This document shows positions 56,298 to 64,000 of a stretch of DNA of 64,000 nt, one piece after another (the first letter of the stretch is position 1; each line of letters begins with the position of its first letter). A model generated the notes under the pieces. The model was not told the origin of the DNA. It saw only the letters and a list, made by a program, of their open reading frames with translations, and searched no databases. The stretch is from contig RDEW01000024.1 of the NCBI GenBank assembly GCA_011109175.1, positions 663,035 through 727,034 of the forward strand, given 5' to 3'. A program made the translations under genes and the position numbers. The DNA is from Dicyema japonicum. Taxonomy: Eukaryota > Dicyemida > Rhombozoa > Dicyemidae.

Positions 56298-56615
56298 TTT
56301 ACATCGACCACTATTCGATTCTTTTCAGTAAGCGGTCCGTGGTAACACGCAATGGATCACATCAGGAAGAGTTCTCGTCGACTAAATATCTGGTATAGTA
56401 ATGCATATTAGGGCTAACTCGGAATATTCCGATGGGGTTTTAATCACTAATTTAAGGGCCACTAACGATGAGGCCGTCATAAAGGAACTGCAAATTATCT
56501 ACTTCCGGCTTGGCTCTGAGTTCGAAATTGTAATTTATTATTTTCATTTTAGAGGTATCAGTTAGAAGACGGATCCTATGGGAGTTTGTTTTTCACACAG
56601 GGGACACTCCTAGAT
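56298..56615 (+). pseudogene. 5'-truncated copy of the FABP-like gene
   Basis: Matches 45630-45957 from FYIDHYSILFSKRSVV onward, with substitutions, a stop at the position of the Phe in YQFED (TTAGAAGAC), and no first exon. The 23-nt last intron is perfectly kept. Confidence 0.75.
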
Positions 56616-57120
56616 GAACAGTCCATTTAATGACTAACTTTCTGTTTTGGCCGTTAATTTTACTATTTTTGATTGCGCTGTTGCTGGGTTTAACTTCCAT
56701 ATTGCTACTTCCTCGTGATTCCGTTCTGCTTTGTTCCTTTCCAATTGCCTACGAGGTGTCATGCCATACATCTGTCTCAGAGACGCCCAGTCTTTCTCTG
56801 TGGCTTTAAAATGATTTCTCTCTTACTTACTTCATTGGAAGGGTTTCAATAATGGGGATATGGATGGTTACATGTGGTTTGGTCAGCAGTCTATAGCTAT
56901 AATGGTATGGAAATCAAGAGAGTGATTGATAAAATCTAGTGATTGTAGATTTTTATGTACTAACTGAGTGATTCAAGACCGACAAAGTGGACGACGAGTC
57001 CGGCGGAGTCGAGAATCTTGTACTGATCTTTTAATCAGGCATGACATCGGCTCAAATTTTTCATGAACTTGGTAGACTGACTGCCTCTAATCTTTTCGTT
57101 GTAATTCAATTAAGAGATTT

Positions 57121-57490
57121 TTAATATGAGAGATCTTGTGTTTTGGTCCAATGATCCTTATTACACTCTCCTGTACTGCGTATCACCATGTAGAATAAAG
57201 AGTCCTTGGTGGAAGGTGACTCCATGGTGGTTGGTGTATTGTTAATTGGTATCTTGTTTATGTTGAGTAGGATGATTGGTTGATATGAAAGTGTGTGTGA
57301 AAGTGTCGTGAACGGTTTGGAGGGGTACATCCAGCCGTAATCAAGCAAGCCAGGGCGTTAACTGGTATAGAATGTCCTGCTTCAGTGGCTACTTGATAGT
57401 CTTGATGTCGGCAGCAAGGACGATGTCGTTCGCGTAAGATATGAGAAGATAATCTTCTTAAGGTGAGATAGGCAATTATGTACATATTTT
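57121..57490 (-). mobile_element. LINE reverse-transcriptase palm fragment, copy 2
   Basis: LLISYANDIVLAADIKTIK then stop; same ANDI box and thumb as 46484-46811 with more breaks. Confidence 0.6.
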
Positions 57491-57499
57491 TATTTATTT

Positions 57500-57960
57500 T
57501 TTTAATAACCCCGGGAACACCGAGAAAGAAAGACAAAAGAGTCAAACAGTTAGGTGATCTCATTCCTTGTAATCAATTGTGCTATTCACGTCTTTGATCT
57601 TCTATTGTCCCTACTACTTTCCGGAAGAGCTTTTTCTCGGTCTTGCAGAGGAATCCGATCGGGAAGGGGAATTTCTTATCCAATCGGTTTTCTTTTGCCA
57701 TGGAAATGATCAGGCGAAGTGGGTTTCTATCTTCCTCACAGANGGAATCCGATCGTGAAGAGGAATTTCTTATCCAATCGGATTTCTCTTGCCATGGAAA
57801 GGATCAGGCGAAGCGGGTTTCTATCTTCCTCACAGACGCAAAGAAATTCTGAGCGACGACTACGGATCTTTGCTTCCATGAGTAGTGGGTCGACTGTTGA
57901 TCCATTACGTGGGCAAAGCATACTGATTGTTTCCGGAATATTCAGTTGACTTTATGTACA
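57500..57960 (+). mobile_element. 5' piece of the RLE-type LINE, duplicated around an N
   Basis: TAACCCCGGGAACACCGAGA start signature, then the GNFLSNRFSFAMEMIRRSGF block as in 46975. The block is repeated once more after the N at 57743. The sequence then diverges into a Ser-rich frame. Confidence 0.6.
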
Positions 57961-58096
57961 AATTGAAAATTGAGGTTGTATAGGGACCATTGGGGGACTC
58001 AATAAAATTTTTTTAAATTTTTTTAATTATTTCAACAAATTATTATTTAAATATTAAATAAATATTAAACAGCATGTAGTTTACACGTTTTTTTGT

Positions 58097-59310
58097 ATGC
58101 AACGTATTTCTGAGTCTTCTCTGACTAAAGCAACATTAAGTGTTAACGAATTTCCAAGAGAATTTCGATTACATAATAACCATGAATTATTTTGTAAACT
58201 ATGCTTAATGACAGTGAAGCGCTCATAAAAGCACATTGTTAACCTTCACTGGTCGTCCAAGAAAGATAAAATTTCCGTTGGTAAGGATTTTTCGATGATA
58301 TAGATAGATCGTTTGAAAGGATTTAGCCAATAAAAATTAAATGAGTCTGAAGTTAGAAACTGGGATTTGAAGGTGACTAAGGCTCTTCTGAAATGTGACA
58401 TTCTGTCTAACAAATTTTTTATGGGATCAATCAAACCGCTTAAAATTACTTATTTCGTCTCATACAAGCCAATTGAGTCTGCACCTACAAAAATATTAAA
58501 GCACAGATTGTTGATAATCCGAAATATAATGGTTGAACGGGATATTTTATGCTTTTTATTTCTGATGCTGCAAGGCATATGACAGCCGGTATTGTTTTAA
58601 TTCATTTATGATTTAGCCGGGAAAATTTAAAAAAATTTATAATTTTTTTCTTGTCAATTGCCCATATTTTGCATAATTTTTCAATGGAGGTCAGAAAATC
58701 TTATCCAGAAGTAGATGATGTGATAGATAGCGTACAAACTTCTATTAGGAAGAACCAAAAGCGAAAATTGTTGTTTTCCGAAATTGGAATTCCACTTAAG
58801 TCGTATTGATGAGATGAGGTACCTAATTGAAGGCTGCATCTTTTTATTCATAAAAAATTTGAGTTAATTGTGTACTACGGCATTTTAGTAACTTCTACGA
58901 AGAATGCATTGAAAAGTGAAAAAACAAAGCTTATGCGCTATTTCACATAACTATTCACTTATTCCAGGTTTTTGTTTTATAGTCATTTATCACATAAAAA
59001 ATATTAAAATTTGAAAGTAACGGGTGTACAATAGAGTACGCATATTCGACTTTTAGTGCAATAGATTTAGGGAAAGATGAAACAGGGGTCAAATAATATT
59101 TGGAGAATTTTGAAAAGCGACCTGACTAAAATTATTAATGTGGAATGTAAAAATGTCTCTCCTGAAGATTATTCGTTCCTTCTAAATTGTCAGTCATCCT
59201 CGTTATCTGTCGAAAGATGTTTTTTGCAATTCAAGAGTTTTTTGACGACAAACAGAAACTTTTATGCGCGAAATCTGGAAAACTACGAAATGCCCATTTT
59301 CAATAAATAG
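58097..59310 (+). pseudogene. hAT transposase with BED/CGGBP1-like N-terminus
   Basis: ATG 58097 opens a zinc-binding N-terminus (EFPREFRLHNNHELFCKLCL...HIVNLHWSSKKD) resembling BED-type fingers of CGGBP1-like hAT proteins (family LFCxxC...HxxxxxH). Then VTKALLKCDILSNKFFMGSI (family LTKALLEANIPLNKL). At the C-terminus (59077-59310) is the hAT dimerisation signature CQSSSLSVERCFLQFKSFL...NFYARNLENY. Middle frames are broken and the catalytic blocks are not visible, so the element is dead. TIRs not identified. Confidence 0.65.
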
Positions 59311-59410
59311 TATTTAGAACAACATTTGTCTTTTATTGTTTCGCTTCTATATTTTACAAGCTTAAATTGAGAATAAATAAAGTTATTTTTTTAATTTTAA
59401 GGTTAAAAAT

Positions 59411-60305
59411 GTTTGCCCTAGTGATATGTTTTCGAATGACGGAGACACCCTTCGTTTAGACTGATACAAGAACAGTCCTCCGATGTGGTTTAGTCGAATT
59501 GAACCTGGAAACTACAAAAACCGTGTTGGAAAAGATATGAGTCTTGAAAATGTTTCTGAGCAAGTCTTTCAAGGATTCTGGAGAGTGAGCAAAAGATTGA
59601 AATAGGACGTTTCATTTCGGTTTGTTAGGGACTGAAGTGATGTATGATTTTTTCATATATCAATTTGACGGCCTAAGGACCAGGATGCTTTAACTCTGCA
59701 GTCGCAAAAGAGACAGATCCTTTGGCTCCAGAGTTTCATGTCTTTGAGATTGCTTGGCTGATGTCTTGAGCGGTAAACATGACTCAGCAATTTGAGCGTT
59801 TTGGTTTGATGTCTTTCAGGTCGACTTGGCGATCTTTCGAAAAGTTCTTGTGGGCTATAATATTTCATCAGGNCATATATCAATTTGACGACCTAAGGAC
59901 CAGGATGCTTCAACTTTGTAGTCGCAATAGGGACAGATCCTTTGGCTCCAGAGTTTCATGCCTTTGAGATTGCTTGGCTGGTGTCTCGAGCGGTAAACAT
60001 GACTCAGCAATTTGAGCGTTTTGGTTTGATGTCTTTCAGGTCGACTTGGCTAATAGTTCTTGTGGGCTATAATATTTCATCAAGCAGTCAGAGTACATGT
60101 AAAGTCCGTTCTGAGCTTTTGCATTAAACTTTGAATAATTATGGATGGAATTCCATATTCTCTAGGTTGAGTGAAGTATTTCAATATTTTTGTCCACCGC
60201 TATGTTCCTTTTGCTTGTATACTTGTCTATTTTTTTTGTTCAGAGCTTAAGTCTTCTTTGTACGAAGATTTCTTATCTAGCCCAGGTGCTTCGTCATTCA
60301 AATTT
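59411..60305. other. repeat-like region with a duplicated block around an N
   Basis: 59655-59830 and 59874-60050 are nearly the same sequence (starting CATATATCAATTTGACG) separated by the undetermined base at 59873, most simply an assembly join. No gene seen. Confidence 0.5.
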
Positions 60306-61412
60306 TTACAAGGGCCGGATGGTCTCCCCATTTGAATGAAATTTGCCCTTGTTTCGTGTATAATCGAGGTGAGAGATTCCGTCATTTGATGTACAGAAGA
60401 CGGTAAACAAATTCAGTAGCCCAATACGGAATTCGATGTAGTCATGAAATCCAACTGAGTTTGTACTCTTCGGGTCCAAGGCAGCCTCTTTTCTAAGATC
60501 GTTTGTGTCACTGATTTCGAAGGTGAGTAATGAGCGGCGGGGAACCGAATGGTTGTCCCAAAGGATTTCTCTTGTGAAAGGAAACAGCCATTCCATCCTC
60601 TCAACTAGATTACTTTGTTTGTCTTGGACGTAATCTACTATTTTTGTTTAAAAAAACTTTGTAATTGATTGAAGTTGGGAACCGATTTTGTGACCTCGAT
60701 TCCGTATTAATCTTGTTAATACTTCTCGTGCCAAATTTGACGGTCCACCTGATATATGGGGTCAAGGATGTGTCGCGGGCGATGATGATTTGTCCATAGA
60801 TTCATGGGAGCTCTTGTATGGAGGGCTGGGTTTTTGAGAATACATTGATCCCCAAGGTCCTTAATATATATTTCCTCGCTTATCGTGCGGTTCCCCTTGA
60901 GGCAGAGGGAGTGTATTGCACAATGATCGCCCCAAATGAGTAAGTTCGTGGACAAATTAATTAATGAGATTTGAAGATCGGCCAATGTAGTTGAGCTCTT
61001 AGGAGGGTAGTATGCATTGATCAGTGTGGAAGTCTGGGGGAAGTTTAATTTTGAAGACCATGATCTCGAAATTGCACTGATACATTCCACGATGTCCTCC
61101 TATCGAATCACGTCTCGTATAATAGTCAGAAAACCTCTGCCAAGTTTATCGCGCCTATCTCTGCGAATTACAGTATATCCGGGGAATTTCGGAGCCGTAT
61201 TTCCTGTAGGCAGCTTAGACTCTTGTATTGTGTCTTTTCAATAGAAGACTTGAATCAAGACTCTTGTTGTCGATTCCACTTATGTTCAATTGAATAGGTT
61301 TGACCGTTAAAGAATTTGCCTCAACATCCCCACAAAAGAGTAATAAATCCTTGGTTGTCAAACTTGTTGCCTGGATAAGGAAGGAGCAACACCTTTTTTC
61401 AAACTTCACCAC
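60306..61412 (-). mobile_element. 5' part of a non-LTR retrotransposon (endonuclease domain)
   Basis: From 61412: LLLFCGDVEANSLTVKPIQL then NISGIDNKSLDSSLLLKRHN, the start of a CR1/jockey-type endonuclease with a degenerate 2A-like GDVEAN. Then, in other frames, TLINAYYPPKSSTTLADLQI, NLLIWGDHCAIHSL (family GDFNAHH) and NPALHTRAPMNLW. It ends with MEWLFPFTREILWDNHSVPR. The metal-binding Asn of GDFN is His here, so it is inactive. Confidence 0.7.
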
Positions 61413-62059
61413 AAGAGAGGTGAGTAAAAAACTCCCATCACAAGTAACAAAATATATTATTTAAATTATTTAAAATAATAAAAAAATAAAACTAATTAAA
61501 AAACAATATAATCAATAGTATCCCAAGTCCACTTATGGGAGTAACTTAGTTGATTAAGACCCATTGAACTCAAAAGCCTCGCCCACCGAACTATCAGGAA
61601 TGACAGCTTGTTGTTTAGAGCGTGGCCTAATTGCATCATTATCAAGCATGCCACACTTCTGTTCATTAAATCAGGAATAAGCCCCAAAAGCATTTCCTCG
61701 CTCATAAGAGAGGGATCCTATACCTCTTCCAAGGCTATCACGAGGAAGATATAATTTTTGTCATTTTTGGTTTAAGATGTAATACTGAATGAACCAATGG
61801 TTCCCCATAGGCAATCTCTAGTATTTCATCCAGATTCGATAAACCTCTTCAAAAAATATCTCCTATAATTTTAAACATAGATTATGTCTTCGGTTTGAGG
61901 TCACGGCTGGAATCCAAATTTTGTATTTATTCAGTTATTTGTTGATGATAGCGATAAAGTACAAATCAAAGATGAAAGCATATAAAACCAGTAAGGGGCA
62001 CGAGGGCAGTCATCTTGCCTACATTCCCGTTATACTTCATTGCACGTTTGATTCACAGT
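61413..62059. other. no clear gene
   Basis: A 69-codon frame on the - strand (61705-61496) with SEEMLLGLIPDLMNR is protein-like but not assigned. Confidence 0.25.
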
Positions 62060-62230
62060 CTTTCCAATGTCATATAACTACATACAGAACCATCATGAAA
62101 GGTAGAACACGTCCATTCTTTGTAGTTGTGGAAACCCCTCCAGTGGAGGATGGAAAATGATCTTTTATCGTTCCATTCTGACATTGGGAGCCACCTGAGA
62201 CAATTAGATAATATGACGCAGCTCTAGAGT
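62060..62230 (+). repeat. SINE-like repeat copy
   Basis: CATCATGAAAGGTAGAACAC, GTTGTGGAAACCCCTCCAGT and a diverged core match the middle of 12391-12625. Confidence 0.6.
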
Positions 62231-62319
62231 AGATGAAGAGCAGACAAAACCAACAGAAATCATGGAAACATGATAACGTTAGCATTACGCGGCATTTTTA
62301 TTTATTTCTATTATTTTAT

Positions 62320-62660
62320 CTTTTAACCCCAAAACCACAAGGAAAGAATTAACTAGCTAAATTAAGTGATCCCAGACTCCAACATCTCTCAAATTCTCTT
62401 CGAATGCTCCGCCAGTGAACCAACAGCGGAGTTTTCCAAACTAGGTTGTTATTTTTAAAATAAATTTAAATAATTAATTATTAAATTTTATGATATCTGA
62501 TTTTACATTCACTATTTGCCTTTTTTTATTTAAAATTATTTATTTATTTAATAACCTCGAAAAGGGAACACCAAGAAAGAATGAGTAAACCAACTAATTA
62601 AGTGATCCCGGTACGCCTCTACAGGATCGAGAGGTTTTTCCTATGTTCCTTCAGAGTACC
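62320..62660 (+). repeat. two tandem 5' ends of the SINE/LINE repeat family
   Basis: TTTTAACCCCAAAACCACAA and later TAACCTCGAAAAGGGAACAC, each followed by an AAAGAA...TTAAGTGATCCC block, are the family's start signature. The second continues into GATCGAGAGGTTTTTCC as at about 25390. Confidence 0.6.
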
Positions 62661-63030
62661 CACGGCTTTCTTGAATAGACGACGATCATCTTTCATTAGA
62701 GTTTAAAGAGAGTGGGTTTTTCCCTCAAATTTCGTGTACTTGAGGCCTCTAGCCTTGAATAGTAACTTTGTTATTTGAGACAGAAGATGGTTAGGTGAAA
62801 ATAACGAAACAGATTGATCTTAATTCAACTTGAAACTTTTGAGTATTCGGTAAATATTCTATGATCTCCTCGAATAAATTCTACGAGACTCCCGTCATCC
62901 ATCTCTCAATATAAAATCATTTTTATTTATGTTTTGAAGGTATTTTAAGTTGATCTTTTCAGTTGTATTCTCATTTTTTTATTTCAACAAACTCCCTCAT
63001 ATTAGGATCTCTTTATGGTTAAGGTCATAT
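62661..63030. other. no gene seen; 3' flank of the - strand exon
   Basis: AT-rich, stop-rich in all frames. Confidence 0.35.
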
Positions 63031-63201
63031 TCAGATGGTTTGACTTGACTTCTCAACAAATCCATCAGGCATCTCCAAATCTTTTGAAGGTCCCAAGATT
63101 GGGATGGTGATCTTCAGTCCTCCATGGAATCGGGTACCATCGGAGACAAAGAAGTCTTTCACGGCCACGTTAGCTGGAACCTCGATGAGGATTACACTAA
63201 A
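63031..63201 (-). CDS. unrecognised terminal exon
   Basis: After a probable 21-nt intron (63222-63202), the frame reads FSVILIEVPANVAVKDFFVS, DGTRFHGGLKITIPILGPSK, then DLEMPDGFVEKSSQTI and stop. It is strongly protein-like, but I found no start codon in the 80 nt before the intron, so the first exon is missing or elsewhere. Family not recognised. It would be divergent from the SLC5 gene with under 100 nt between them. Confidence 0.45.
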   Translation of the reverse strand, partial: FSVILIEVPANVAVKDFFVSDGTRFHGGLKITIPILGPSKDLEMPDGFVEKSSQTI

Positions 63202-63286
63202 CTGAAAATTAGAGAAAAAAACTAATAAATAATAATAATAAAATAAGTTTCCACAATAAAATATTAAATAAATAAAATATTATCAA

Positions 63287-64000
63287 ATGCAATTCGGTAC
63301 CGCAGATATTATAGTCTTTCTATCTTTTCCTATTTTGTCCGTTCTCCTCGCCAGTTTTATATGGTATAGAAAGAAAAACATACAAGTTTAATCCAAACTA
63401 ATATTCAGAATAAATTCGAATAATATTTGGTAGGAAGCAGACACATGAATATTATTCCTTGTACGCTATCTTTGATAGCCAACTTTCAGTCGGCCATATT
63501 CATAACCGGCGTCACATTCGAGATTTACAACGAAGGACTTTCCTACTTTTGGCTGGCTGTCGGGTACTTACCAGGAACCCTAATTTCCGGCCTTTTGATA
63601 ATCCCCTATTTAGTCAAGTTCAAGATCTTTAATGGCTACCAAGTAAGTTTGTAGTTACCCCAGATATTCACCATAAAGTACAAATCATCATTTATGAAGG
63701 GACTATGCTGCTTCATTTACGTGATACAGACAGTAACAGTTTTTATAGCATAGACCGCCTACTTGTCCATAGTTCTGTACCTCCCAGCCAAATTGATGAA
63801 TATAAGTTAATTCTTTGTCATTTCAGTAAGCGGATGGCCAATTTGGAGTGTAATTTTGGTAATATCTATTCTCGTGACAATATATACTACGATTGTTACC
63901 ATTTTCAGTATTGGTAGGGTGGGATCAGTGGAGTCGTTTGGACGGATGTCTTGCAGATGGTGTTTATTACAATTGGACTTATCTCCATTTTGGTTCTCAC
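63287..64000 (+). CDS. SLC5-type sodium/solute symporter, N-terminal part
   Basis: Sodium:solute symporter (SSS) family, nearest in pattern to SMCT/SMVT-type SLC5 members that carry monocarboxylates or vitamins across the plasma membrane. ATG 63287: TM segment ADIIVFLSFPILSVLLASFI, then YLVGSRHMNIIPCTLSLIAN (family FLMGGRxMxxxPVALSLxAS), FITGVTFEIYNEG, YLPGTLISGLLIIPYLVKF; after introns, CCFIYVIQTTAYLSIVLYLP (family FIxQTxxYxGIVxYAP), SGWPIWSVILVISILVTIYT, and GGISGVVWTDVLQMVFITIG (family GGLKAVxWTDVxQ). Introns: 63386-63408, 63643-63663, 63733-63753, 63806-63826, 63895-63917. A TAA at 63421 lies in frame just before YLVGSR with no alternative splice found. It may be a sequence error or mark a pseudogene. 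The gene runs off the window. Confidence 0.85.

Noticed and set aside
1-64000. CRISPR array, bacterial operons, riboswitches
   Set aside because: Gene structure is eukaryotic (spliceosomal introns, Pol III tRNA terminators, LINEs); the tandem arrays seen lack spacer structure.

Overview
The window looks like nuclear DNA of a small, AT-rich, transposon-laden metazoan. The best guess is a dicyemid mesozoan (inference). The reason is the introns. Once I looked for them, every conserved animal gene I could recognise was cut by GT-AG introns of only about 16-31 nt, mostly 21-27 nt, and introns of this size are known from Dicyema. All three stop codons are used as stops, so the code appears standard. 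Because introns are so short, plain ORF scans show only broken pieces; the gene models here were built by splicing by eye and checking reading-frame closure and family conservation.

Left part (about 0.4-21.3 kb): relatively gene-rich. UTP23 (917-1626, +), the mRNA cap-1 methyltransferase CMTR1 (7557-9980, +, 15 tiny introns), a TIR/MyD88-like candidate (13497-14297, -), a synaptophysin-family membrane protein (18645-19420, +) and SMNDC1/SPF30 (20646-21289, +), with several unrecognised small multi-exon candidates between them. DNA-transposon debris (Tc1/mariner-like, pogo-like) and a SINE-like repeat family are scattered through it.

Middle (21.3-35.9 kb): mostly mobile DNA. Integrase-type (Ginger-like) transposase remnants on the - strand, one carrying a 26-nt intron; two pogo/Tigger elements with terminal inverted repeats, the larger invaded by a LINE fragment; an endonuclease/reverse-transcriptase LINE; several 3' fragments of a LINE with a CCHC plus PD-(D/E)XK-like endonuclease tail; a hAT/ZBED-type fragment; and a 54-nt minisatellite.

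Right-middle (35.9-58 kb): ribosomal protein RPL13A (-) and NOPCHAP1 (+), then a large segmental duplication. A unit of about 8 kb (about 39.2-46.85 kb: LINE RT, spacer, cathepsin-L-like protease, jockey-like LINE, tRNA-Phe, a lipid-binding-like gene, LINE fragment) recurs in the same order at about 47.5-57.5 kb, with an extra LINE-tRNA block. The result is three identical tRNA-Phe(GAA) genes and one intact plus one truncated cathepsin gene.

Right end (58-64 kb): a hAT element with a BED/CGGBP1-like N-terminus, a 5' LINE fragment, SINE-like repeats, an unrecognised - strand exon and the start of an SLC5-type sodium/solute symporter running off the window.

The genes do not form a pathway. The recognisable set is housekeeping (ribosome biogenesis, translation, cap methylation, splicing) plus membrane and lysosomal proteins. 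Single N bases flanked by duplicated sequence, and a 1-nt frameshift in RPL13A, show the assembly is imperfect, so isolated stops or shifts should not by themselves be taken as pseudogenisation.
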